From the NCBI RefSeq assembly GCF_000143415.4, contig NW_003314345.1:632264-696263 (forward strand): 64,000 bases of DNA, in the 5' to 3' direction. The notes under the pieces were generated by a model that was not told the DNA's origin, did no database searches, and saw only the letters and a list, made by a program, of their open reading frames with translations. The position numbers were made by a program, and so were the translations under genes. The stretch is from Selaginella moellendorffii (Eukaryota; Streptophyta; Lycopodiopsida; Selaginellales; Selaginellaceae). Positions 42,740 to 54,530 of this stretch are shown one piece after another. Numbering within the stretch: position 1 is the first letter of the stretch; each line of letters begins with the position of its first letter.

Positions 42740-45700
42740 ATGGCCTTCAGGGATGGGGAAAAAGTTTACATTTTGAATGGTGGGAAGAGAGTTGCAAAAG
42801 GGACCCTTGTGTCTATGGATCGGAACTTTGTTATACACTGTCATAGGCTTGGGGAAGGCAATGCTGCTGTATCAGTAGAGACTGTCTNNNNNNNNNNNNN
42901 NNNNNNNNNNNNNNNNNNNNNNNNNNNNNNNNNNNNNNNNNNNNNNNNNNNNNNNNNNNNNNNNNNNNNNNNNNNNNNNNNNNNNNNCTCATGCCAATTT
43001 TGTGAATGTGAAATTTCACGTGGGTGTTAATAGCATGTTTGAATAATGGAATGTGGTCGCTATTGAACGAGGAGAGATGGTCGTCGAGGTAAATGTTGTT
43101 GTTGCCTTGAAAAATCTGCAGAAGAAAGCAGATGTTGGGGACAGTGCAAGTGCGACGCATGTTCCCTCCGTGGATCTTAAGAACCGTGCTACATGGATTC
43201 AGGCAAAGGTGTTTCTAAACAACCCCGAGGGGGAGGTGGTAGCTGAGGGCTTAGCCACAGTTGTCGATCCAAGAGATGCGGTTGTTAATCAAGAATTGGG
43301 CTGGGATGATATTGGAGTTGCAATTTTAGAGGTTGTTGACACAGAAGAAAACAGTCTGACTATTGGAAGCATTGTGCGGTGGAAATTGAGGCATTTAGTG
43401 TTTGAGAATGTGAAGGATTCACAATCAAACACCACTACAACTGATGACAGAACATCTCTTCATGGGAAAAGAAAGTACACCTTCCTACAGCGCAGCCAAA
43501 GGGATCTGAGCAACGAACCGAAAAGGCAGAAAATGGCGATGGAGGTTCGAATGGTCTCGACAGTTGCTTGTTGCAAGAGGAGGTGCTGTCAACATGCTGA
43601 TTGGGATGCTATTGAAGAGGAGAGAGCAAGATACAAGACATTGTCCTGGAAGGCAGCTCGCAATTTTGTGTATGAGGCATTACGGTCATCTGTTGATGCT
43701 TCAGAACATCAGGTGGGGGGCATGGTCTTCCAGAGGGGTTTGGTCTGCATGAAGGCATGGAGAATCATTTATGGAGTCCCTCGAACCACATTCTACAGAA
43801 TCAAAACTGAGTTCGAGGAACAAAGGGTTCAACAGGCAGTCCATGGGAACGACGGTACGCACAAAACCAGGGGTCATGTTGTATATGGAGAGGCAATCTT
43901 CAAGAGGTTTGTCGAGACATGTAGCGAGCAGCAACCACATAAAACCCGCCTCTTGGAAGATGGAACACGAGACACCCAACGAGTTCTCCCTTCCATGTAT
44001 ACCAAGGGGGCCATATTGGAAGATGTGAATCGGGAACTCCAGAGTAATGGCTACAGGAAGCTGAGCCAATCTAGATTTAGTAGATTGTGGAGCAACAGGT
44101 TCAGGGATGTGAGTATAGGAAAGTACTCCAGCTTTTCAAAGTGTGACGAGTGCACTGCTATCAAAATGGCTTTGTCGAAGAATTCTTGCAGCGCTCGAGA
44201 GCGAGAGACGTTGGTTAGAAGGCGGCTCGACCACAACATCGAGCAGAGAAGCTGCAGGACTGCATATTATCATAACAGGATTCTCTCCATGGAGAGACCT
44301 GACTCTTACCTCTGCATCATCCATGACAAAATGGACCAGAAAAAGACGTGCTTACCTCGACTCAATCCTGCCCCCAAGGCAATCTCTTCATCCATGCAGC
44401 TGCCTGTGTCTCTGTTTGGCATAATCGCTCATGGGCATGGTGCCCAGAACTATGGGAACTTCTTTGTACCTCTATGGGGTGGCGGGGGTGCAAACATGAT
44501 GATTGCGTCCCTAGCAAAACACTTAAGGTCTCTGCAAAGTGCGCAGACTGAGCTGAACGGCCAACCCTTGCATAAAGCCCTTGTCGATCGAACCCCATAC
44601 AGGGTTCAGCTGGAGGAGGAGCAAAGGCTTGCAGTATCGCGTGGGGCCCCATGCCATCCCAGTGAATATGTTGGCCGTCAGATTGTAGGGTTATCACGTG
44701 AGGCCTCATGCCATTCTGACGAGGCTGGTCGCCCGGTGAATGCACAGCCTCATCCAAACGAAGCAGAATCTCAAGGAAGTTCTTGCGGCCGATGTGGCCT
44801 TCCACCCCATCTTCTGCTCCAAACAGACAATGCTGGCAGTGAGAACAAAAACATGTACGTCTTCGCGTACTTGGCGATGCTTGTTGCCAAAGGCATATTT
44901 GAAACGGTTACACTTGGCTTTCTCATGGTTGGGCACACTCATGAAGACGTCGATGCCATGTTCAGTCACCTGGCAGAGTCCCTCCGGCGATCCAATGTCC
45001 TCACCCTCCCACAACTCTACGATGAATTCCAAAATTGCATCAAAGGCACTGTTGAAGCTGCACTTGTGACAGAGGTTCCAGACTTTAAGGGGTTTGTAAG
45101 AGGCTACATCAGGGACGGATCCGAAACGCTGATTGGCCACTCCAAGCCTCTTCAGTTTCATTTCAGCATGCGTGACGGTGCTCCAGTGATGAGGTACAAG
45201 ATGAGAGAATGGGACACAGTGTGGCTGCCAGTGGACGGCATTGAACTCTTCAAGAGAGATCCCATAACTGGGGAACCTATGATTCCTCAGGGTTCCCCAC
45301 GGCCGATGCACCCGGATGGACTCAAAGACCAGGAAAGTATAGTGGCCGGGATTAGACAGCATATTGCCTTCTGGAAGAGGGGGTTGGTGTTTGGTGGAGA
45401 ATCCTATTTTAAGAGGTGCAAGCCTTTGCTCGAATACTGGGAGAAGATTATATCTGCTATCCAAAATGGGCCGGTTGTATATGAAGAATTGGAAGAGTCC
45501 TTTTGGCCAGAACCCAGAGCACCAGATAGTAGCGGAACAATGTCCTCTGGAAATGCAGTGACAGATAACGATGTTGAGGATCACTATTGTGGGCCGAGGA
45601 ACAAGAAGCCGGATTCAGCATTCAATCCAGTACAAGTCTGCAAAGGAATGGTCGTGCTTGTCAGACCCAGTAATAAAAAACAAATGATATGGGTGGGGCG

Positions 45701-46032
45701 CTGCATCACTGATGCAGAGGAGGACGCGGAAACTAACTCCTTCAATATAACTGTGGAGTGGTTCAAGCCAAGTTCCGGATATACGAAGGATTGCCTAGAA
45801 AAGAGATGGGTGCTGAATCCAAGGGATCCCAGCATGAGCATATCGGTGGATAATGTTGTGCATGGTTGGATGCGGAAGCAGAGTGCCACCATCACCTTGC
45901 CAGACCATGCAAGAGATGCAGCAAGAGCATTCATAACCCGGGTTCAAGGTGAGATTTAATATTCCTTTACTAAGTTTCTAATGTATTTTATTTCAAGGTG
46001 AACAATCCGAATCTGAATCAGAGGAGGCGTGA
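42740..46032 (+). CDS. DUF7869-like protein, putative transposase of the 13.4-kb element
   Basis: ATG at 42,740 follows a 3' splice signal (CACTTTCAG). 49 codons (MAFRDGEKVYILNGGKRV...) lead into a 100-N gap; after it the frame is open from 43,053 to 45,948. A 49-bp GT-AG intron (45,949-45,997) leads to a short acidic tail (GEQSESESEEA) and TGA at 46,030. Without splicing the frame ends at TAA, 45,957. Visible parts counted from 43,053: Cys-rich CCKRRCCQH (about 171), CDECTAIK (about 364), then three blocks typical of DUF7869-type proteins: HDKMDQKKTCLP (about 424), LLLQTDNAGSENKN (about 590) and LMVGHTHEDVDAMFSHL (about 627). The spaced D / DN / H-E-D residues suggest an RNase H-fold DDE enzyme. 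A C-terminal module reads WVGRCITD...WFKPSS. It is the only transposase-like gene inside the repeats, so I infer it mobilises the element. Confidence 0.75.
42888..42987. other. Assembly gap of exactly 100 N
   Basis: The gap splits the putative transposase gene. About 60 bp after the gap (42,988-43,050) nearly repeat 42,587-42,650 before it, including a palindrome half, so the gap probably hides a repeat or marks a misjoin. Confidence 0.95.
44634..44723 (+). repeat. Two palindromes in the transposase frame, possible in-frame introns
   Basis: Palindromes at 44,636-44,657 and 44,693-44,714. A GT at 44,634 and AG at 44,680-44,681 delimit 48 bp; GT at 44,685 and AG at 44,722-44,723 delimit 39 bp; the whole 90 bp is also GT-AG. 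All are multiples of three and open, so both spliced and unspliced products would be in frame. The encoded residues fall in the linker between the first and second catalytic-type blocks. Confidence 0.5.
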
Positions 46033-46624
46033 TGGCATGTGGCCCTTTGCACTAGTATATCTTAATACTGGTCTGAGAAATAGAATGGCATGTGCCCTCA
46101 GGCCTTTTACTAAATCACCTTTGAAAGAAATGCAAGCCTCTATGTCGTAAAAAAAAGGTACTAGAGAAATTCCTTAATAATATGAATGTTATTTAGTTTC
46201 ATGAAAATACACTAAGGGTCAAATGAGTTAAATGACTTCTCCAGACTAGCAATGCCTCTTGCTACACCTTCACAATTAGATTCGTTAGAAAAAGATAACA
46301 TTGAATAATATCTAAATGTTCTCACCATTAAGTTATATGTCTGGCTAATAGGAATGATGTTCATCTTGGAAAGCTCACCACACGCTCAATGAACAAACAA
46401 ATAGTGTGTGCGCGCATGCCATCGCTCTTCTTTAGCTTCAGATTCGGCTTGTTCACCTTGACAATGAGATTTATTATACAACCAGATGGACTCAGTCTGG
46501 ACACAAAGTCACCGCGCTAGTCACCATGCCCCAGATATGTCTAGCCCCTGGACAAAAAACATATAATTTCACGTCATTTTCAAATACTTGAAAATTTGTA
46601 CCTAGTCCCATTTTACTGAATAAA

Positions 46625-46648
46625 TCCCACTTTAACGAAATAGAGCTT
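46625..46648 (-). repeat. Right terminal inverted repeat
   Basis: Exact complement of the left repeat. The inward sequence TTTATTCAGTAAAATGGGA (minus strand) matches the other subterminal end of the 288-bp element with two changes. Confidence 0.95.
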
Positions 46649-46652
46649 AACA

Positions 46653-47427
46653 CCCCTTCGTACAATAAGACTTGATCATGGGACCCTCTAAATCCCAAGC
46701 CTTGGGTGCGACACCTGCTTCGGGACATCAGGGGGAAACACCATGGCCTAACGGCCTAGTATGGGTACCTCTACCCTTCCATCCCGTAGGGAAGGCCCAA
46801 GCCCCTTGGAAGGGCGAGGACCAATGAGCCACAAGGTACTCAAGTGGGGCACCACTCCACATGAGCCAAAAGCACTGCAGTTGGTTTTCCTTTTCAGGAG
46901 TGGGAGTTGCTCTTCAGCACTTCCCTAGGTCCATGCTCACTCCCACCCAAGGCCTCTCGGCCCCAGTCTCAACCTCAAGTCAGTTTGGAAGCACCACTGG
47001 AGAGTTCCTTCAAGACTGGTTCCTGGACCTCACTATCCCTACTATACTTTTGGAACCCCCTGCACCCCCCCGCCCTGGGAGATGTACGCTTTGGGCTTTC
47101 ACCCTTTGACCCGTATTAGTACTCGGACTCGGTCTTGGACTCAATCTTGGACTCGATCTCGGACCCGATCTCGGACTCGACCTCGGACTCGGTCTCGGAC
47201 CCGATTTGGATCTCAGACTCTGTCTCGAACTCGGTCTCGAACTCGGTCTCAAACTCGGTCTCCGATTCGTCCTCGGACTCAATCCCGGACTCTATCTTGA
47301 ACTCGGTCTCAGATTCGGTCTTGGACTCGATCTTTTACTTGGTCCTATCCAATGAACTCTTTGTCATTTCGGTCATGCTTTCGGGGATCCTTTAGCCTAC
47401 GACACCTCGGGGAGTCGGTTCCTTACA
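46653..47427 (-). repeat. LTR-B of G1 copy 4, part 2
   Basis: Continues LTR-B after the transposon and begins (minus strand) TGTAAGGAACC at 47,427. Contains the GAGTCCGAGATC-type tract (47,110-47,330) and a short C-run at 47,067. The base beyond 47,427 belongs to repeat R1: the sequence ATCCATAAG continues as in 62,378-62,386. Confidence 0.88.
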
Positions 47428-48957
47428 ATCCATAAGTTAAAATTTAGAATACAAAGTTAATGAAGAGCATTTTTGCATCAATCTAAAAGCCAAGCACAAC
47501 AAAGTTATGCACACCAAGTGATCATCAAATTGATCTTCCATGAATCCATCTTTTATAACAAAAAATAACTCACTTTATAACAAATACGAAAAGAATTATC
47601 AATTATCAATATATTCTGACTCAAACTCAATAAGGAACTAACATCTTCAATAACTCTTCCTCTAATAAAGTTAGCATAGTCCATAAATAAATCACTTTTC
47701 AAATAAAAGCTCAAAGCTCAACCCTTACTAAACAATCTCGTCTAGAACACAACTAACTCAAACTTGCCACTCAGTTTGTTTGAACGTTAATACAATTGCT
47801 AACTAACAAATGCATGAATGTCAACAACACAAAGCTATAGCCAAATCATTAACACTATTTGTATCAAGACTAATGAAACTCAATATCAACCTTATGAAGA
47901 GATACCTCATTTCATTTGAATCCTAACAACAACAATGTCAATAACAAAGCATCACTTTAATGGTTATTTAGTTCATATTTGTCCATAAACCTTTATTTTG
48001 TACCTAGGGTATTATGTTCATGTTGCACCAAGTATATGACTCGATAATATGAGTTTAGTGTTTAGGTCTTGTGAAGGCAAGTTGAAGAGTGATTCTTTGA
48101 TTGCTTTGCAACTAGTGATTTTTTATAGATTTTGTTGAAGACTGTGAACACTTATTTCACTCAATGAAGATTTATCAGTGATAAGCTTGCTTTACCAGAT
48201 GGTGTTGTGGAGGATCATGTTGTTAAACTTACATAGTTTTTTCATGTTAGCATATTGATTCTACCTCTGTTGATGTCATTTTGTTGTGTTTAGTCCATAG
48301 TATTGGATTACATTGAGTCTTGGATGTGGTGAATAGCTCCTTGATGATGTGTTATCTATAACTAAGTTTTGCTGAAGGATTGGTTTCGAATACTAAGTAA
48401 GGTATCTTTGACTTTGGTTAGCTTCGTTGCTAAAGAGCTTTGAGTGGTGATTCACTTTTGCTTTATTCTAGCTTTGTCTTAATGTTGATGGCATTGAATC
48501 CAACTCAACTACAATAAGTTCACTAATGAGTTTAGCCAACAGCTCTAAGCATATCTTGAAAAGGCTAGCTATGGATATACACACTTAGTTGAAACTAAAA
48601 TGAAGACCAGGAGATAGACTCATATTAGTATACAACCTCTTGATAGACAAAGCTATACTATGGGTACTAACACCTTAACCTCAAATAACTAAGTTGAATA
48701 TCATTATCCTCAGCCAAGGTGCAAAGCCATCAAGACCAAGTCAAAATTAATGAGAGCTCATTACTCTTATAGAGTGTAATGAAATGCAAGATACAACCTA
48801 CCACTAAATATAACACTACAAAAGAAAGGCATAAGAGTCACCTTTCTAAAAAAGTGTAATAGCCACTTTTTTACACTAACTCCAAACTCTATCCAACTCA
48901 ATTGCTTTATCCCCAAGAAGTCAACATCCCTTTTGGGTCACATCATACAAATGGTAT
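47428..48957 (-). repeat. R1, copy d
   Basis: Collinear with 62,378-63,904 for about 1.5 kb in the same orientation, with substitutions throughout. It was the landing site of G1 copy 4. It diverges sharply after CATCATACAAA at 48,957, where some other insertion or truncation occurred. Confidence 0.75.
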
Positions 48958-49570
48958 TATTATTACATTGTTTAGTATAGATAATGAAAATTTAATGCAT
49001 AGGGACTAAGCCCTCTAAAGCTAATTAGCTAAAATCTCTATGCCTACCTATTTTGAGGTCTATTGGCATTGCTATTATAACAACTTTAGTTATTATGCAT
49101 TGTTCATAGAGTGAGTGGTACAAGGTCTTAGTATACAATGTATTCCTCTTGTAAATTGTCTTATCAATCACTCTTAGGAGTAAGCACCTAGCTTCCCAAT
49201 CAATTTTGAAATAGGGATGACTTTCTTTTAGAGGCCAAATGTCTAAGATATTTTTTATACAAAAATCCCAAAAGTTTCAAGAGTACCAAATGTTATTTTT
49301 TACAACGTATCTTTCTTGTTCATGTGTAGTTCACCTTAAGAGATTTTTACTCCACAAAATTTTATTGCCTATCATTCTAGATTCAAAATTGATCTAATAT
49401 CTATTAGCCCAATTATCAACAAGTGTAAGCAGACTATCTCTCTATTTAGGAAAAATTCTAGTACTATTTTCTTTTTGTTATAGGTAACTCCACAGATATA
49501 AGTTTCGTTTACACTATGTATTTACAAAGTAATTGTACAATGTAATACAAAGAAATACACATAAATGTCT
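48958..49570. other. AT-rich spacer, no gene seen
   Basis: No frame or repeat match recognised. It could hold the left end of the MULE-type element but I could not find a matching right end. Confidence 0.3.
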
Positions 49571-50011
49571 ATGGGTTCTAGTGTTGGTAATTTTAATTCT
49601 CGCAATCTTTCTTCCTAGGGTTCAAGGGCTAGGAGATGCAATAACTATCCCATTGCACAACATAACCAAACCACACAAGAGAATAAAAGAGAGGATATTG
49701 AGGATAGTGATCATGAGTTGGAGATAAATACAATGACAGAGGGTGCAATAAATTGGGTGAAAAAGAATACTCTTTTACTGATTGAATGCAATTCTACCAC
49801 TTTCAAAAAATGCCTCATATGTTTTCTAGCATTTGGTGGAAATAATGGCAATGATCAATATGATGGTATATATGCTCTCGTGACACACTGCAACATCGCA
49901 CACCCAAAAGACTACCATGAAATCTTTTTTAAGATGGTAAAGACAGAAATGGAGATACATAAGTACTATGGGCAGTATTGCAAAAAGAACACTCAAAAGC
50001 ATATAAAATGA
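49571..50011 (+). pseudogene. Small zinc-finger-like open region of unknown function
   Basis: Frame from ATG 49,571 reads through a TAG at 49,616-49,618 to 50,011. TTTCTTCCTAG just before 49,619 is also a good 3' splice site, so the true exon may start there. The C-terminal part has ECNSTTFKKCLICFLAF...THCNIAHP, a Cys/His arrangement reminiscent of BED-type or related DNA-binding fingers. It lies tail to tail with the MULE-type transposase and may be part of the same element. Confidence 0.35.
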
Positions 50012-50134
50012 AAAGTGAAATGAAAAAGTACATTTTTATTAATTATATAAGTATAATAAGTTTTATTGATAGAGAATAAACATCGATAGTGTTGAAGAAA
50101 TCTAGTTAGCTCCAAAAGTTTTCTACAACTCAGC

Positions 50135-53100
50135 AATAGTAAGGTTTGCTTGGTGTATATGAATATCCACTTTAGGATCCTGGTGCAAAATGTTGATGAA
50201 GATGTAGTACATATGCTTGCAAGGAGCATATGCCTTCCCATGTTCCTCGCGCTTCGTAAAGTCTAGACATGTGCAAGAAGGAAAGTTGTGAATGGCAATT
50301 GTGTACTCTCCACCTTCTGTTTTGACTATGTACTCCTTTGCAAGCGCAATGATGTACTTCGTGAAGAGAATCTCACACTCAAGTGTTTAAACCAAATTTA
50401 TTTTACCTTGCTTCTGCTTGGAGATGGTACTAATAAATTTAACTGCCTTACCTTTTCGTGTTGGCCTCCTATGCATCTTTGTAGGAATAGTCCTGGTTCT
50501 ATCACTCATATCTCCAACTCTCCTCTCAAGATTGAAACCAGATTTCTCAAGGTTTTCAATCTCCTCCGAGGTGAGCGCGACCCCATTAGCAACCGGCCAT
50601 TCTTTAGATACTGCATCAAGTTTAGTCACTATAGTGTCTTCAAGCCGCTTCGTATGGTTGGCGTCGGTGTTGCAACAATATAGCCAGCACCATCTCGAAA
50701 ATCCTGCTTGCTTTTGTTCCCCATAGAAACATGGGGCTGGAAAAGAAGCAGATTTGTCACCATGAATCCAGGCCCAACACTTGCCCATCAGAAGCATCCC
50801 TACACACCTCACATTTGATTTTGCTAGCACGCGTCGGATTGCCCATTGCTTTGGCTCCACGCTATGGTAAGCAATTTCAACATGTTGCAATGCACTCTCT
50901 TCATCAGCCACTTGAGGTGGCTCAGTCCGAGAGTGGTGTCTTGGAGCAGAATGGTACTTGACATTAGGCCTATGAGAGCTTTTCGCTAAAAGGTCCATAC
51001 TAACATCTTCCCCAGCAAAGGAAAAATGACGCTTTGAGCAAACAGTCTTCATATCACTAATAGAAGCTCGGGGAGTGTACTCCATAGATGTGCCACGGAC
51101 CACTTCCTCAACTGCAGTTGCCACTGTTCGGGCGGGTGGAGGTAATTTTCTCTTCATCCTATCATGTAACATCTCAACAGAAGGCCCTGTTCCCATGTAT
51201 CTTCCTTCCTTGAATGCTAGTGCTTTTGAAGATTGCTCTATAGCACGTATCAAATCTGATAGACAGGCTTCATATAGACTCGTCTTCCCTTTCCCTACCT
51301 CAGAAGAACGCCAAATCTAGTGCTTACTTTCAGAGAGATTCACAGTTGGGGTGTATGCAAAGTCCTCAAGTGGTTGATCCTAATGGAAAAGGCAATATTA
51401 AGAGGTAATAAAAGGAGAAGAAAAAATATAAACCAACTTGAAAAAGAGTGATGTCCCCACTGGAACATTCTAACTTCCCACCATCCTAACCATGACTCAA
51501 GTTGTGGTAGGCAACTTACGTCTGTATGGCCATCTTCACACCACCACATTCGGATCTCGTTTGCTTTTGCCTCATGCTCTTCTTCAGAAGGTGCAACTTG
51601 CCATTGTTTGCACAACTCCTTAAATATTGATTGAAACTCTGGCTGATAAGGTGGTAGTGCTGGTTTAGGCTTTGAGCCCAATGGAACTCACAAGTCCTCT
51701 CACGACCTTCCAATGGCTAACCATTCCCAAAAACTACTCGGATACCATTCCAGTTTGCACCAGCCCCATCTGCCATGAAACCGCGAAAGTTTGCAGGCTT
51801 ACCAGTCCGCTTTAGGACAATATCAGAGAGGGACTTCCAAAATATTTCCTGTGCTGTCTAGTCTTGTACTTTAAACTCTGTTGTCGCAATTGTTAAGTTA
51901 CAATGTAGCCTATGAAAACACAAATATTATAACAATTTCAATATAATAAAAATAAAAATTACCTTGGATCATACACATGAGCTCCTATGGTTGTCCAACT
52001 CGATACGCGCTCCATATGGTCAAAATGTACCCATGCATTTGCAAGGTCATTGAACCCAAACATGTCCATTCGGGAGGCAAGATCTACGCCAGAGGCAGGG
52101 CCCATGGTAAACATTTTGAAGACGAAGGGGCGCTCTTGCTCATTCAAAACTTGGTCTGAAAACAAACTTCCGTAGATGCACTTGTATGGACAGGTCCGTT
52201 TCAATTCAAGGATGGAGTCAATTTTTTATTGCAACTTCCCCTCTCGAGATTCACACATCCAAGATTTTATCCTAAACAATATAATGTAAGAAAAAATTAT
52301 TATTATAACGTATGAAAAATAATAGATGTACCTCCTTAGGCTAGTAGTAGGTTGAACTCCTCGTAGTAAGTCCCGCAAGCTAGCCTTGTTTAGTTAAGTC
52401 TTTTGGCAACCTGGATTGAGTAAGGTGTTTGTGATAAAATCCTTGAGGACGGTCTTCTAAACATTCTTCGGAGTTGCAGATGAGTTTCTCATAGTCTCTT
52501 CCTGCACAGCATCTTTGAAATGGTTGAGAGAACTCCTTTGTATCCCTTTCTGTATTGGATGCATATGTGTGCCAACATGCACTGCAACTCTTCCAACCAC
52601 TCCATCCTGTGGAAGAAAGTAGTACATCTTGGCCTTGCAAATAGCACGACATAGCAGATAGCACGATAGATCGACATTTGGATCCAACAGCAATGGTGTC
52701 ACAGGCTGGAGGATTGACTGCAGACCCTTCGAAAAATATAGAGTTTCTAGAGCGGTCTCAATTGCATGCTTCATCCATACAATCTAAATGCCTGCCACAA
52801 TGAACTATAGACATTGTGCCTTCAAAATGTTAGAAGCGTGTGGTCTTAATCTTGCACCAATTGTGGACATCTTGCTTGGTTTCCATCCCTTTCTGTTTGG
52901 AACCTGTGCTGCTGACAAGAGGTGGTAGCTCAAAGAAAATATTGCCATTGTAGGAGGATGGAAGCTCACTCACAAACCTATACAAAAACAAGTGCATGTC
53001 GATTGAGAGGCGTGAAAACTGGAAAGCATTGCTAATGGCTTTGAATATTGCTGAAGTTGGAGCTGAAACTGGAGCTGGTGAATTCGGCGCTGACACTAGC

Positions 53101-53246
53101 ATGACTTCTCTACTTGAACTAGAAAAGGACGAGAGGATAACGACTGACTCTTGCTTCACATTCACTTTGGCTAGAGTGCATTTTGGCATTTTGACTGGAG
53201 ATCCAAACACTCGAATCTCCTTTGACTTGGAATTTTGTAATCCCAT
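50135..53246 (-). pseudogene. MULE-type transposase with C-terminal SWIM zinc finger
   Basis: Minus-strand, intron-containing gene in pieces: 53,246-52,830 (Ser-rich start), 52,774-52,457, 52,204-51,959 (WVHFDHMERVSSWTTIGAHVYDP), 51,900-51,520 (LTIATTEFKVQ; FMADGAGANWNGIRVVFGNG; RTCEFHWAQSLNQH), 51,253-50,387 (about 288 residues, partly Arg/Lys-rich) and in the same frame after a TAA, 50,386-50,135 with the SWIM finger SCTCLDFTKREEH...APCKHMYYIF (C-x-C-x15-C-x-H). The D...CxxH block plus SWIM finger is the Mutator-like layout. In-frame TAGs at 51,858 and 51,717 and the TAA at 50,387 disable it. Exon borders are approximate. It is divergent from the ParB/methyltransferase gene. Confidence 0.7.
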
Positions 53247-53339
53247 TGTTGTCCACCCTCGCCCACACCAGAAAAAAGAAACTCCGAGTATGCAATTATA
53301 CTGGTGTCATTGCGAATCACAGCCTCTAAAGAAATAGAG

Positions 53340-54530
53340 CCAAGACGAAGATCAAAACGCCGACATAAAAAACTTTCAGAAACAATACTCTAAGAGAATG
53401 AAAGAGGTGGGTGATCTCAAAAATAAAGAAGAAACCTCTCCATCTTTCTCAATAGGTTTTGGAGTTCTCTCTCTTTATGCTACTTGTAAAAATCCATAGT
53501 GAAACATAATTGAAATTTAAATAGAGTAATATGAAGACAACATACATAATGAATTTAAAGCAAATTTAACATGTTCAAGTGTGACAGTATTTAATATTAC
53601 TGTCATCTATTATGATGTCTGATGCATGTATACACATAGATCCAAGGAAAGATTTTCAGCACGTGAAGTTTGATAGTTAATAATGATACCAGTAATGACA
53701 TTCTGCTATAATGTGTCAAACCAAGAGATCCAATCTAACTATCAACACGTGTGATATGTCAAGTTGTCAGATTTTAAGTGGTAGATGATAATAAATCTTG
53801 TCAAATCTTATTCTTCAATGACAAATTTGATTCATAGTACAACTCAAGTTTTATCCATAATTGTGAACACTACTCAATGACATTTAAAGCACATGCCTAT
53901 TGTTTAGGATCTAATACAACATAAAATAAATTTCTGGATGAGGATTCATCCATTCATAGATGGATATAGTATAACATATTTTAACGTGCCTTATTTATAC
54001 TCTTTAAAGTTCTTGTAACGATTCCAAAATATGTACAAAATATTGATGAGAATGCATCCTTTCTAGATAATTTGTAAAATATAATATCATAACAGAAATG
54101 TTGATAGGTGCTAGTTATACCATCATTAAAATATATAAAATAAAGAAGCATAATTTACATATAATAATAATGATAAGATAAAATAAGATCAAAGATATTG
54201 TGATGGTTGAGATTTAGGTTATTGAAATGAACGGCCAGGATGAGAGATTGGTTAGGGTTAGGGCAGCCATCAGGATTAGGGTTAGGGTAGCTGCCAAGAT
54301 TAGGTTACTGTTCTCACCGTGAGTGGAGCGCACGAGAGATCGAAAGATTGAGCGTGAAGGAGATTTAGGGATTGAGCACGAAGGAGATCGAGGGATTGAG
54401 CGCGCGAGCGGGAGAGTTTGAGCATGCGAGCCGGAGAGATTGAGAGTGTGAGCGGGAGAGATTGAGCGCGCAAGCAAGAGAGATTGAGCGCACAAGAAAT
54501 CCAGCACGATCAAGAAATCGGGAAGGAAAG
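53340..54530. promoter_or_regulatory. Intergenic region between divergent genes
   Basis: AT-rich from 53,340 to 54,190 with no frame; then AGGATTAGGGTTAGGGTAGC motifs (54,245-54,290) and repeated GAGATTGAGCGCGCGAGCGGGAGA units (54,330-54,500), probably the 5' leader of the plus-strand gene. A bidirectional promoter is likely by position only. Confidence 0.35.

Larger units (their letters stand above)
33209..46648. mobile_element. 13.4-kb DNA transposon with cargo genes
   Basis: A 13,440-bp element bounded by perfect 24-bp inverted repeats (33,209-33,232 and 46,625-46,648, starting AAGCTCTATTTCGTT) and a 4-bp target duplication AACA (33,205-33,208 and 46,649-46,652). The empty site is known from other LTR-B copies. 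Contents: an FCP1-like gene and a ParB-like gene on the minus strand, a DUF7869-like putative transposase on the plus strand, an internal 0.9-kb tandem duplication, telomere-like motifs and about 25 copies of a 22-bp palindrome. The subterminal motifs match the 288-bp element at 11,421. The superfamily is not certain: a 4-bp duplication and the DUF7869-like enzyme do not let me place it. Confidence 0.93.

Noticed and set aside
44706-45584. 292-codon minus-strand frame opposite the putative transposase
   Set aside because: Shadow of the plus-strand gene, whose reading has recognisable conserved blocks.
33595-46106. CRISPR array
   Set aside because: Spacing between palindromes is irregular, from tens of bases to over a kilobase, repeats lie in exons and introns, and the genome is eukaryotic.
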